This document shows, in pieces, positions 36,445 to 47,676 of a stretch of DNA of 64,000 nucleotides; positions within the stretch are counted from its first letter, which is position 1; each line of letters opens with the position of its first letter. The notes below the pieces were generated by a model, which worked only from the letters and a program-made list of their open reading frames with translations, made no database searches and was not told where the DNA came from. The stretch comes from Acephala macrosclerotiorum (lineage: Eukaryota; Ascomycota; Leotiomycetes; Helotiales; Mollisiaceae): contig MU119278.1 of assembly GCA_014904845.1 (NCBI GenBank), positions 156,831 to 220,830 of the forward strand. Direction: 5' to 3'. The translations under genes and the position numbers were made by a program.

Positions 36445-37500
36445 GTTGAACGAGATCAACAATTATGGATTAGGTATTAGATGCTAGAGCAACTGAATGA
36501 AAATTGCCTCGAACTACCTCGTTACGATCTGGGCCTGGAGGTCTTTATCAGATGCTCCCCTGCCTGCTCTCGGGCAATGATCCAATCTTATCGTCATATT
36601 CTTTCTGGCGGTGCTAGGTTTTCCCGAACCGTGGCTTTCTCCTATCTGACTATTGAACGTCCCATCTAAGCGTTGGCATTTCCACCTGGGCCACTGGGAG
36701 GTGTGCGGAAGAGCTTGTGGTGTGTATACGAACTCCAAGATCCTGGGATCCAAGCCTCGTTTGATGTCCAACCATACACAGTGCGGAGAGACCAATATAG
36801 CCCGCATATCCCCCATACATGGCTTATGCGAGGCAGAAACCCGTTAAAATGAAAAAATAATTATCTCATCTGATTGCCCTTTCTAGAACGAACCCTTTCC
36901 GAAAGGCATCTCAGCCTTCCTAGCGCTGATCCGTCGCTTGCTAACCGTTGTCATTTGCTGATCAAAAGTGGTGGCGGCCAGGGTGCGGTCAGGACGTGCT
37001 GCAGCGCTCGGTGCTGAGGACCCTGGGAGCTGCTGCACGTCTCGGTGATGCACGATTCGGGGCTTTTCTGGCTGAAATGAACTGATCGAGGCAGGGCTGG
37101 CTCATGCACTGCGGGAAACCCAACAGAGCCTTGTGCTCACTAAATGCACCCAGAAACATTATAATTTCGACCGGACAGGATTCGTGATGCTTGATGACGC
37201 TCCTTCGAGGTTCGCGAGTCCCGCCCAATAGGAGCCGAATCAAGGCCGGTAACCCTGCGAATGCCGATCAGCCTTGAGGATCACATTGCTGCGAATAATC
37301 TGTACGCTGCGAACGTTACCAAACGTCCAGCGCAGGAGCCGCGCGTCGTCAGTGCAGTGTCCGGTAGAGGGCTGGGGAAACATCGAAAGAGTATATTACC
37401 TTCGCGGTAATCTCCCACATTTGGACCATCTCAATAAGGATAATTACTTTCTGATATCGACGTCGTCACGAGATAAAATTTACTACTCCACACTATCATC
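36445..37500. promoter_or_regulatory. divergent promoter region, oxidase and CFEM genes
   Basis: This 1.06-kb region lies between the multicopper oxidase (-) and the CFEM gene (+) and serves as promoter for both. A small perfect hairpin (ATTACC, TTCGC loop, GGTAAT) sits at 37395-37411, about 90 bp before the CFEM ATG. No gene is recognisable. Confidence 0.45.
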
Positions 37501-38388
37501 ATGAAGTCAACAATCGTATCTCTCCTCGTCTTAGCTTCGTCCACAGGGACGTTCGCTACACCCTGGGGTCCTGGGGTTGGAGGTGGATGGGGTAATTGGC
37601 CTTCTTGCGCTGTATGTTGTGTCCCGTCTTCTGCTCCAAGAAATTAAGGACTAATAGCGCTTGTGACGTAAAGTCTTCCTGCATGAGCACGTTCACTAGC
37701 AGCAGCTGTGCTGGAGATGGAGCCTGTTTCTGCAAAGACACAACTTCGATCCAGAGCGCCAACTCATGTATCAACGGATCAAGCTGTTCAGCTGCGGACA
37801 AAGCTAGTAAGTAACTTTGTTTGACCTTTGGAGCCTTTTCTGACTTTCTTAGCCGTCTTTACAAACATTGCACAGCTCTGTGTGGATGTAGGGGTTACAT
37901 TGACCGCAGCCCCTGAATCTGCTGCTGCCGTAACCGCCACCAGCAACTCAGCCTGGACGGGAGGTCCATGGTCGGCGGCATGGGGATCAAATGGTGCTGC
38001 CGGGTATGGTCCATTCGGTGGAAATTGGGGACCTTGGGGCTCATCGGGTGCTTGGACTGCCGGGCCTTGGTCCGCATGGTGGGACGGCAGCGCGTGTCCA
38101 AGTGATGCTTGGACTGGATGGACTTCTGGAACCTGGAGCACTGGAGCACCTTGGACTTCTTGGAGCGCCTGCACGGCAACTACTACTGCCTCCAGCATTT
38201 ACACGACTACTGTTTCTGGCTCAGTCATCACGACAACCTCCTTCGGCATCAAAGTCGCGGAGGCGACTGCAACCAGCGCGGGAGCCATCTCAACCACGAC
38301 GAAAGCGGGTTCCGCCGCCAATAATGCAGCCAAAATTGGCTTGAGTTTCGTCATTGTCACTTTTGTGGCCATTGTCCAGGCGGCATAG
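37501..38388 (+). CDS. CFEM-domain GPI-anchored protein with Trp-rich segment
   Basis: Three exons (37501-37611, 37674-37806, 37853-38388) join to 259 residues. A signal peptide (MKSTIVSLLVLASSTGTFA) is followed by a compact CFEM domain. Its eight Cys appear in the expected order: CASSC, SSSC, ACFC, NSC, SSC and LC (in IAQLCVDVG). After it comes an unusual segment rich in Trp, Gly, Ser and Pro, with about 14 Trp in some 72 residues (for example GNWGPWGSSGAWTAGPWSAWW). A Thr/Ser-rich stalk and a hydrophobic C-terminus (IGLSFVIVTFVAIVQAA) suggest GPI attachment. CFEM proteins act at the cell surface in haem/iron capture, adhesion or host interaction. Which applies here cannot be told. The Trp-rich block is not part of the standard domain. 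The acceptor of intron 1 was chosen because only it preserves the frame and the CFEM cysteines. Confidence 0.88.
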
Positions 38389-39336
38389 ATCTCAGCACAA
38401 GTCTAGCAATGAGTATGGCATGGAATCGGTACAAGGGGATATTATTGCGTTTCTATCAAATTGTCAGAGAAACAAATCAATCGCGGCGTTTAGCACTGGG
38501 AATACTACTTTCTTTCTTTGCTTTCTCGGCAGTTCTTTCCGTGTAGATAAGACGAGGTTGCAAATGTTTCTCTTTTTTGCTTCTTGCGGGTCTTTCCGCA
38601 ACCTTCAACTCCTATCTTGCTTTGACTTAATCATCTTCGATGGGCATGGGCTTGCGGGTCTGCTTGGCAAGGCGGTGTGATATCTGGCATGGACATTTGG
38701 GCGGTTTTCTCCTCAAAAGAGGCGTCTTGCCTGGCTGTTTTGGTCGAGCATCCTTCAATACACCTCATCAGTAATCTAGAACAATGCTACTTCTCCAGTT
38801 TCACTTCCAAATGTTGAAACAAAATCCTTCAAACATCATGGCTCGTTCCGCCTTCATTCAGCAAGGACGCTCATCTTTAAAATTTGTGTGATCGAGGAAT
38901 CGGTTGCTGAGATTCAGGGGCCTCGCTAATTCCATGGTATTCTGGAGACCAGTTCGTGACTTCAAGGAGCTGCACTCGCGATGGGACTGCAATTTCGATC
39001 ACAGGGCTGAAAATGGCGGCTGAAAGGTCTTGGACATCACTGTCGCTCAATTCACGAAAGTTGGATTGATTTGGATGTGCTTGGGTTTTTCAATTTTATA
39101 TGCATTTCAAGAACGTGAGTACTGAGGGGATTTGAGAGCATTTGAGCAAGGCATCGCAGCCCTTTCGATTTCAATAAACCTCATATTTTCTCACTTGAAT
39201 CTACCGAGGTCATTGACTTGGGAACAACTGACTCGTGATAATGAGATGGGAGAAGAAAGAATCCTATCTCCACCCCAGCCTCGGGAACAAAACGTGGTTC
39301 CGAGAAGGAGGCACCTGAAAAGAATCAATCTGATAA

Positions 39337-39456
39337 TACTTCGTCCCCGGGGAAATAGTTACGCCACAGGGGGTTTTTGCTTTGGTGCGTTCACAGCCAT
39401 TTTTACCCCCTTGCCCTGGTCTTTCTTGGCGTAACTATTTCCCTGGGGACGAAGTA
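39337..39456. mobile_element. 120-bp MITE-like foldback element
   Basis: Inverted arms of about 30 bp, with one mismatch, bracket roughly 60 bp. Both ends read TACTTCGTCCCC inward. The outermost TA on each side is consistent with a TA target duplication, as made by Tc1/mariner-type transposases. The inner part is also partly self-complementary (runs of GGGGG/TTTTT against TTTTT/CCCCC). No coding capacity. It is most likely a non-autonomous miniature element. Confidence 0.85.
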
Positions 39457-40392
39457 CAATGAACATTAGACTCTACAATTAGAAAGTTCAACCAAGCATC
39501 ATTTTGCATTGCATCTTCATCTTAATGATCAATGAAGTCATCAAACTATATCCAGACCTCACCTAGAAACCTTGAAAAAATTAAGCTTGCAGCTGATCTC
39601 ACATGTCGTAACCTTAAACCAACCACCTGGCATCGACAGCCTGTAGCTCTAGTGATGTAGGCCTAAAATTTATCATTAACACCCCCTAATTTGGCCATCC
39701 GCTCACTAACTCACGGGCCTCCGGGAGAGCTTCAGGCCTGTCTGTGGGGAACGTGCGTGGTGCAAGCCCCCACCTGCACTGAAGAAAATCCCCTAACAAA
39801 ATGACATCGGGGATCCCCCATGCTGATGCGGCCCTAATTTGCTTGAGCTCCCGGCTAGGAACCGCCGTGAGATCCGAGAGACTTCAGGCTCCAGCAGTGC
39901 TCGAAGCCACAATGGCTCACCACCATGCGAGCACACCAATGCAAACCCCGCCTTCGACTCTTGGGAAGGAAGCCAACACAGCAAATTTTGCTGCCCCTTG
40001 CCACGGTGACGAATCTAGAATAGAGAGCCTTAAGCTTACAATCAAAGTGCGAGCTGTGCCGCCAGCACATCCACCTTTGTGGTCCCTGGATGCGAAGCCG
40101 TTACGGGGCTGTTAGCGTGCCGCCCGTGCAACCCGAGCTTCCGAAAATAGAGAAGGAAATAAGGTTCTGTGCCCGCAACCTGATATTGGGAATACTGCCA
40201 CGTTTTGGAATTTCTTTTTGTCATCGTTTCGATCCCGGGTCTTAACGGCAAGGCTCGCAGCTCACCGCCCAGTGCCTGCTGCAGAGTCATGCTTGTGAAC
40301 TAATATTACGATGCGGGACGTGCTATTGGGCGGGTGATTGGAATGCATGCAGTTGCGAATTCGTACTTGCCAACCTCGCGAATTTCTCACCA

Positions 40393-40785
40393 ATGCGAGA
40401 GATCGAGATCGATGAAGAGCGTTATCGATTTCCAGATCCAAATTCAGGAACAAACACATCAGACGAAGAACTTTTGGATTGGTTTTCGATTTCATCTCTT
40501 CCAGCGTCTCAGTGGACTGGTAGAGAATCGATATTTCAATTATCTTCACTACCAGGAGTTGTTTGGCATCATGATGCAAAGGCAACAGTGAAGCGATCTC
40601 TTGAAGTTCAGATGAGCTATGAAATTGCTTCATTATCTTGGCAAGCAGAGAGCCCACTTTTTCAAGGCGACAGAATCACCAAATTGGAAAATTCAAAGAG
40701 TGAACCGTTCTGGACAAGGCACCAAGCACCAACATGGTATCAATTCGAGGAGCGACACGAGAGCGGGCCAAATGATCAGGCGTAG
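40393..40785 (+). CDS. hypothetical protein, uncertain
   Basis: An uninterrupted 130-codon frame of acidic, Trp-containing composition (starts MREIEIDEERYRFPDPNSG, includes DEELLDWFSISSLP). I recognise no domain, signal peptide or membrane segment. It is isolated between a foldback element and the M50-like gene, with no matching exons beside it. It could be a small lineage-specific gene, a remnant of a larger one, or chance. Confidence 0.3.
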   Translation: MREIEIDEERYRFPDPNSGTNTSDEELLDWFSISSLPASQWTGRESIFQLSSLPGVVWHHDAKATVKRSLEVQMSYEIASLSWQAESPLFQGDRITKLENSKSEPFWTRHQAPTWYQFEERHESGPNDQA

Positions 40786-41585
40786 AAACCAAATGGTGTG
40801 TTCATGACTTTCTTGAAATCTCATGAGTTGCACGATCTCCTTCTTCGAAACATGAGGATGACGGGTTGTTGGTTGTTCATATGAGCTTCGTGAACTCCTT
40901 CCGTCTTCAACCACGAGCTTACTTTCTTATTTCCCACGCGTTTGAAGTTCCCAACTGAAATCGGCATCGACAAATCGAACTACCTTTTGCTTCGACGACA
41001 ATGTTGAGTTAATCTCGGTCCGAATTCGGGGCTTGCAAGAAAACAGATTTCGTACAGAATGGCGATGCGACGTTGAATGAAGAGCTCCCAACAGAAGAAG
41101 AATAAAAGCGTATGCGCTGGATCAAGGACTTTCCTATGACTTCCGAAGAAGTTGGGTTCACAGGAACTTGGTTCTGCTAATGCCCTCGAATTTTTTATTC
41201 TCCGCATACACTTCAGGGACGAGCAAAATGCCACCCATTTGACAGACTTGTGCGACGTCGAGTACTAGCTTGGAGCCCCGAGCAGCATGTGCTCTACCCA
41301 ACTCCATAAACACCAGTATGGTCAAGAACAAAAAATGAAGATATACTTCAGCTCTCGAGGTCTCCAAAGAGGTCCTCACGTTTCGGCTTTTGTCGGGTCT
41401 CCTGACACGGCCCGGTCCGAATTCTCGGCATCTAAAAATAAACAAACAACTTCAGCCACTTCGAGGCGCAGCTGAAATGTCTGAGACGCGTGTACCCCTC
41501 CTTAAGAATGTGAATATCATCGAGTGAGCTGGCACTCTTCTCCCTTCACACATATTCATTTCCGTCTGCCTAATCATAATTCACC

Positions 41586-42532
41586 ATGGCTCCAGTATCT
41601 GTTACCGAAGGATTCCTCTACGCCGCAAAGAGGACTGTTGTTGCTGCAGGACCTGATCTAGCGCGATTGTCTGCCCACAGCCTTGCGCGTCGTAGCCTCA
41701 GCGTCAATCATACTCAGGGCGTGACTTTGGGGGTTATTGCGGCGTATACGGTTGCCATTGCACTGTTGTGGAATCTGCCGTATGTTCGGTGGTCGTTATG
41801 GCCGTTCAAAGTGAGTTGACGAGTTGGATCTACTTGTGAACACTTGCTGATGGTTGATAGATGCTTGTTATTGCCTTTCACGAGTTCGGACACGCGATCA
41901 CGGCTTGCTGCACGGGAGGACGAGTCGAATCGATATCGCTTGATCCAAGAGAGGGTGGAGTCACGCACATGAGGGGTGGGATCAGTGCCATTACACTTCC
42001 TGCTGGATACCTTGGTTCTTCTCTCATTGGAGCTCTGCTCATCTTCTGCGGCTTTGATATTGTCGCCAGCAAGATCGCCAGCTTGGTTTTGGGTGTATGC
42101 TTCTTGCTCACACTGTGGTGGGCTCGCAGAGATTGGCTTACCATTGGCACTATTCTCCTGGCTGTTGGCCTTTTGGTCGCATGCTGGTTTATTGCCCATG
42201 CTGAGGCTCTGCGCTACGTGGTGCTCTTCATTGGGGTGATGTCCGCCCTCTACAGTGTGTGGGATATTGTAAGTCTTCCAGCTCTTGTTCTAAGTGTCCA
42301 TGCTAACAAAAATGTGTCTCAGTGCGACGATCTCATCCTTCGCAAAGTAAACAGCTCCGATGCCAGCGTTTTCGCCAAGAAATATGGAGGTTCTTCTCAA
42401 TGCTGGGGTGTTATTTGGTCTATTATATCGCTCGTCTTGATGATCTGTGGCATCATTGCTGGAATTGCTGCGTTCCCAGAATCTGCGAGCCAGCAGGAAG
42501 ACGATTCCAAGAAATTCATCCCAACACGCTGA
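41586..42532 (+). CDS. M50-like membrane metalloprotease
   Basis: Three exons (41586-41810, 41861-42268, 42323-42532) join to 280 residues. The zinc-binding motif HEFGH (His82, Glu83, His86) lies at the start of exon 2, next to a hydrophobic segment. About six further membrane segments follow (for example GYLGSSLIGALLIFCGF, SLVLGVCFLLTLWWA, TIGTILLAVGLLVACWF, WSIISLVLMICGIIAGI). This is the layout of the peptidase M50B-like family found across fungi, related to site-2-type proteases. Its substrate is unknown. The conserved LDPREGGVTHMRGG stretch after the HExxH motif fits the family. The chain ends in a short polar tail. No functional link with the melanin genes is evident. Confidence 0.9.
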
Positions 42533-44565
42533 AGGATATTGTTCCGGGGAGACGTAACAGAATGTGTTCAAATCAGGAAGAAGCAGCAACGACCTAGCAA
42601 GGTCTGGACATATTGGACTTAGCCCGGAGAGAGGAGAAGTCCTGGGGTAAAAGGGAGATTGAGTGGAGGAAAGGACTGAGCAGAAATGGGTAAGTCGGGT
42701 TACTTGGTGGATTGTGGAAAGGGAGAACCATGCAACTGACCTTCTATAGTTCACCAGTACAAGCATCAAATAACTCTATATGCAACATGGCACGGTGTAG
42801 TCAGCCGCTGAGGGAAGTGATGGCTGGAGAAGCAGAAGAGAACCAGTGTCAAGGATTGGGGATGTCAGAGCCTCCCTTGGGATTGAAACTTCAGAGGAAT
42901 TCAATGGATCAAGCAACTGCTCCTCGTTCTTGAATAGAATTGCATGCTTTGATATGTTTAATTATGTCGATCTTTCAAGTGATTTCAAGACACTTGCGTG
43001 TCGCGACTTCTTCTACTTGGTGAAAGGAAAGTGGCCTGTGAATGCTTTTACCTTTAAGAAACTTAGGCTTTTTCTCCAAGTCAACTCTCAATTATCAGTC
43101 CATCATTTTCCTCGCACCATCAACATCACAATCTTTGAATCTTTCACCTCTCGTTCCTTCATTTCGCAAGTATCACGTACCAGAATTTCCACCTCTCGCA
43201 ACTCTACACTGACCAATTGCCTGCCAAATCCCGACGGTCGATGTCCTGCATCCACTCAAAGATGAGGTTGGCGAAGGCTGTCCAGGAAACGCCCGACCTC
43301 GCGAAGATCATGACTCGTGTCTTTGCGACACTCAAAGCGTCCAATCGTTCTCTGCAAAATACCCTATACTCTCGAAGCTTTGGTCAATGCGCTTCATATC
43401 TTCCCTTTTCACTACTCGGTGTTGCTTCAATTCTGAGAATTTGGGCAAGTCTACCTAGGGCGCTTTTTCACGGCCGGGTGTCGTTAATTGCAAGCCAGTG
43501 ATGTAGCAGTGAGTGGTCATTGTTAGCCTCAGAATCTAGGCGACTCTGCCTTGGGCAAAAATAAGGCTGTTGGTGTAGTTCACATGGTCAAATTTAACCC
43601 AATAGAGACTCGACAGCCTCGAGCCCCTTTCAGAGGTCAGCGATGATATCTACATATATCAAAACACATTCCCACACCCGCATACCGACCCAGCAGCGAA
43701 ATGCTGCCAAAATTTTGTATGGAGTTGAAATAGACAGAGAAGTCCCAACATGTGAAGGTAAGTCATGCCCTAAGGGACCTTTTCAACCACCATGGACAAC
43801 ACTGACCTCCACGACATTAGGCATCAGCGCAGCCAAGATGTGTCCGATATAGAATGTAATGGTTACTCATACCTCTCAACATATTTCTGCTGATTTTGAC
43901 TGTAGTCGACAACTTTGTTCTAAACGAGGCTGCCACCAATCTTAACGGTACGTGGTCTTTGAAATTGTCTTGAACAATCATCGAAAGTTACATTCTGACG
44001 AGCAACAGCTTCGGCTTCGAGCGAGGCCACCGGATTTTTCAGGGTCTTGAATAACATCAGCTATGGTAGGTGCCGACGTCTGACATATCTTCACCTGTGT
44101 GATCGTTTTCTGTTAGCCCCAGAGACTTTGATCTCTATAGTCAAATCAAGGTCTCGCTCAGAATCATGCTCTCTACTCTCAATACCGCATTTCCAAATGT
44201 CAAAGAACAGGTCGCTCTTCCTTACTGAGCCTACATGCTCACTCGCCCTCTCTCGATAGATCCCAACGCCGCCAAACAACCTTGGTTGAACGTATCAGGG
44301 GGTAAGTTCAGGAAAAGATCACCTAGGAATGCCCGCGTCTAATGCTACTGCAGATGTGAACCATCTCCAGAACAACGATCCAAGTTTCTGGTCGTCGCAA
44401 ATTACATTTCCACACTTGAATAGCTGGTACGTCCATTTCCACAATCTTACTTGGTCATCAATTCAAAGCTACAAGACGCCTTCATAGCAACTCAATTGAC
44501 GAAAAGGAAGGCTACATCCTGCACCAATAGCCCCGAGTGCCACTCAATTCCAAAACGACATAGAC
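42533..44565. other. intergenic region, possible upstream exons
   Basis: No complete gene is seen. Between about 43640 and 44545 there are several short open blocks bounded by plausible GT and AG sites, including 44262-44302 and 44355-44427, which join in frame (PNAAKQPWLNVSG then DVNHLQNNDPSFW). They run into stops before reaching the zinc-finger gene, so they could be extra 5' exons, a leader region or a degraded gene. Confidence 0.4.
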
Positions 44566-45223
44566 ATGGGCTTAGCTCCTGAAGACATTACACTTCCCAA
44601 CCCTGTCAAAGGCAGCGCATCGCTTAAGTGCCAATTTTCTGACTGTTCGGAGGCTGATGCCTTCCCAAGCAAGTCCGAACTAGAGTATGATTTATCTTCA
44701 TCTTATTTCGTACAGACTATAGCTAAACTTTTGCAGCAAGCACATTGAAAGGAAGCACACCAAACCACACCTTTGTCATGTACCAAACTGCAAACACCCT
44801 CGATTCGGCGACAAAGCTGGTTTAGATCGCCACAAACGCGAAGTCCACAGCTCTCAAAGCTTCCCATGTCCTATGAAATCCTGCAAACGCCATATCAAAC
44901 CCTTCCATCGACTGTATAACGTATCCGATCATATTAAACGCTGTCATCCACAAGCCAATCGCGTTAGGACAACTCTCGCACCCAGACCTGCGGCAATAAA
45001 TTATCGGCAGAGTGAAGAGGGGAGTGAGGATACAGTTGAGGCTGCCTCTGCAGACAGCGTCGTCAACGAATTTAGTGGGGAATTTGTTGAAGGAGGAAAT
45101 CAAGGCCGACAGTTGAGACAGAAGTTGAACATGCTTCGCGCAAAGAAGGAGGCGATGAATGCTGAAATCGACGCAGACATTCAGGCGTTGGAGAGGGCTG
45201 TTGAAATTTTGGAGCGTTCTTGA
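44566..45223 (+). CDS. C2H2 zinc-finger protein
   Basis: Two exons (44566-44684 and 44737-45223) join in frame to 201 residues. Three zinc fingers of a long-loop type are seen: C22/C27/H42/H47, C53/C58/H72/H77 (CHVPNCKHPRFGDKAGLDRH) and C84/C89/H105/H110. The C-terminus is a predicted coiled coil (RQLRQKLNMLRAKKEAM...). This resembles a common ascomycete family of uncharacterised C2H2 proteins in which fingers precede an acidic linker and a short coiled coil, so a DNA-binding nuclear role is likely. The ATG at 44566 gives a sensible start, but the true N-terminus may lie in upstream exons, where in-frame pieces occur. Targets are unknown. Confidence 0.8.
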
Positions 45224-45883
45224 ACACTACAATTGGCCTTTATCTTGTCTTATTTTCGTTGTCGGTGTCTCATTGCTTCGGCGGTTGGGTTGGGTAACGG
45301 CCAACTGGCTCAAGGCCTGTCTATGTCTGAATCAGTTGTGATAGAGAATTCCTATGAATGGAATGAATCATGAACACACAGCAATGCATTTTGATCCTCA
45401 ACAGATGATCCTTGAACTTCAGACTGCCCTCAAATTTCGTTCGCGTCACAATGAGCAGCTCAACGATTCACTTGGAGCTTCTCATCAAGATTCTTCTGCC
45501 TCCTTGCGGTCTCTTCTCAGCATCAAGTTCAAGTCGCCAACTTGATGCCCCAAAATATCTCAGCCTCTCCTCTCACTTCGAGGGCAGGTGACATGCAGAG
45601 TATCACCTTCTGGATGCCTCTGTTGCCCAAAAAACTCCAACCGCGAAGAAGGACAATTCAAGTACTTCGAAACCAAGACAAAGGGAAGAATTACCTCGAG
45701 CCATCGTAGTCTGGTCTACCAAGTTTCAATGCAAAGGGGTAACTCGAATTTAGCGAGTGAGACTATCCCACCCCCCTTTTCTGGGACATCGATCTGTTTT
45801 GTTTCTGACGCACTTGCCAGCGTACTCTGTTAAGCATGAGCTAGTCATCATGAACTCCCTTTCATTGGTACAAGTAATTGATA
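45224..45883. other. convergent intergenic region
   Basis: These 660 bp lie between the 3' ends of the zinc-finger gene (+) and the GPCR gene (-). One 63-codon frame at 45354-45545 has no recognisable features. Nothing else is supported. Confidence 0.5.
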
Positions 45884-46923
45884 CTAATCGCTGAGCATGA
45901 ACCCAAGTGTCAACTCCAGCATCCTATGAACACTAAACTGCTCTCTAACCTCATTCCACCCAAAAGTTACCGCATTCGCAAAACCAATATACGTCGTACT
46001 CGCCTGCAAAATGGCCAGTACTCTTACTGGATGGCCCGTTGCCTCCGCTACCCTATTCGCAATTCCCGGGAGCCAAAGCACAACATAGAACAGAGGATAT
46101 CCACTCAATAACAACAAAGTCTTCCTTTTCTCGGAGACCGTCACAGTGTCATCATGGTCTTGGGTTTCAAGCAGATGTTCTGTGAAGCTTGAGGTGGCCT
46201 GGTCTTTTCCCTCGGAATACATTCCTTCCAGCTCCACTCCATCTTGAGGTTTGATTCGATTCTTCTTCACATAGAGTCGTATCCGCAAACCTATTGCTAA
46301 AATCGCGATGATGAACATGAAACGCCACCCATGGGTGAAAACATATCTCAGATACTTCGGTTCGGCTTGGATCCAACACCAGTTGCCTGATACAGGATGA
46401 TAGAAATGCTTCGCAAGAGCCGTGAAGGAGGTAATGGTCGGGAGGATCCAAGGAGCGATGATGAGGGCGGCGGTGATGCGGCGGGGTGGTTTAACGAGGT
46501 CGAATCGTTGGGTGATTATGAAGAAGAGGGTGATGGATATGACGAGCATGTTGCAGTCAACGGCTTGGACGCAGAGCTGGGTGAGGAAGCCGCTGGCGAC
46601 GCATCCGGGCCCATCTTGAAGATCTCTCCCCAAGGCTATTATCGTGAGACCGCTGATAGAGCCGCCCAGATGCAACCCGAACTCTATGAGCGGAGACAAG
46701 GTTAGCCAGTTCTTCTGGTGTCTTGAGATTTTGAGGACTTGACAAGGGAAAACGTACCGGAGACAGCAAGATTACGGATTAGAGTATGTCTGACATGGTT
46801 TAATTTTGGTGGAAGGAAAATGTATGTCAAAAGGATGAAGCAGGTCCCAATCGATGACAAGAGGCTACCGACGAGCGTTGGGATCGCGACTGCGAGGTCG
46901 ACGGCTCCGTGAGGTGCTGCCAT
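45884..46923 (-). CDS. cAMP-receptor-like G-protein-coupled receptor
   Basis: Two exons (46758-46923 and 45884-46683) join to 321 residues. Seven hydrophobic segments can be traced, starting with LAVAIPTLVGSLLSSIGTCF and continuing through GLHLGGSISGLTIIALG, LVISITLFFIITQ, ITAALIIAPWILPTITSF, FMFIIAILAIGLRI, LLLLSGYPLFYVVLWLPGI and a last one at VLAILQASTTYIGFANAVTF. The conserved Cys in VQAVDCNM, the WCWI motif in the second extracellular loop, and a Trp-containing end of TM7 (FGWNEV) fit the Dictyostelium cAR/fungal cAR-like (Git3-related) class. The third intracellular loop is long and acidic (EGKDQATSSF...). The ligand is unknown. The cytoplasmic tail is short, which is unusual for the class; a missed terminal exon is possible. 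Confidence 0.87.
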
Positions 46924-47676
46924 GGAGAGTCGATATATCTCGCCGAATTCCTGATCATTGCACTTCGCAATGTATTGCGAGGGAGGAAGGTTCCCGACTT
47001 TCGATGGAGGCTATTACAGGTTGGGGGCGGAGCTCAGCCTCGTGTCCACGAGCAAGGGGAGTGCGAAGAGAGGGTGTGGAGACTCGGCAGGAGCCGCATA
47101 TCAAGGATGGAGATGGTGTTCAGACGATATGATTGAGCTTCGTTCGAACACGTACCTCCAAAAATCGGAGAGAGCCGACCTGCTGGACCACTTATAAGTT
47201 GCAAAATAAGCCATGGATGCAAGAACTTCATTCCAGCACATTTCTTCTGCAGCAAAACCTCAGCTGAGCCGTACTCCGCATGAAGAATGCAGCTCATTGG
47301 TAATATTCTCAGCAAACCAGAGGACGCTATGAAGGAAATAATCAGCCTCTTTTAGCCCCCATCCTCACGAGTGGGCTGCAAGTCCGGCTCCGTCTCAGCT
47401 TTCGGACAACAGAGCAACCCTAACGAGGCTCTGTCGTGAGGTAGGCCCATACTTATTGGTGCAAACAATACAAGGCTCACTTCCAGAACCCTGCTTCCTT
47501 GTTTTCAAATTATTGGCTGAAGATGGATGGTCGACTGCATGGATGGAATGCGTTGGAAAAACAAATCTTCCTCGAGATCCAAAATTCCCTGCAAGTTCAA
47601 AGGGGAAGAACGATCACAATGGTGACACTCAAACTTTCGAGCCCAAATCTATCCCTCTTACCAACTTGACGCACGC
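46924..47676. promoter_or_regulatory. divergent intergenic region
   Basis: These 750 bp lie between the GPCR gene (-) and the membrane-protein gene (+). Short overlapping frames only; nothing supported beyond a shared promoter role. Confidence 0.45.

Larger units (their letters stand above)
38389..41585. other. intergenic region with foldback element
   Basis: These 3.2 kb separate the CFEM and M50-like genes. They contain the foldback element at 39337-39456 and one intact 130-codon frame of unknown status at 40393-40785. The rest shows only overlapping short frames. Confidence 0.5.
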
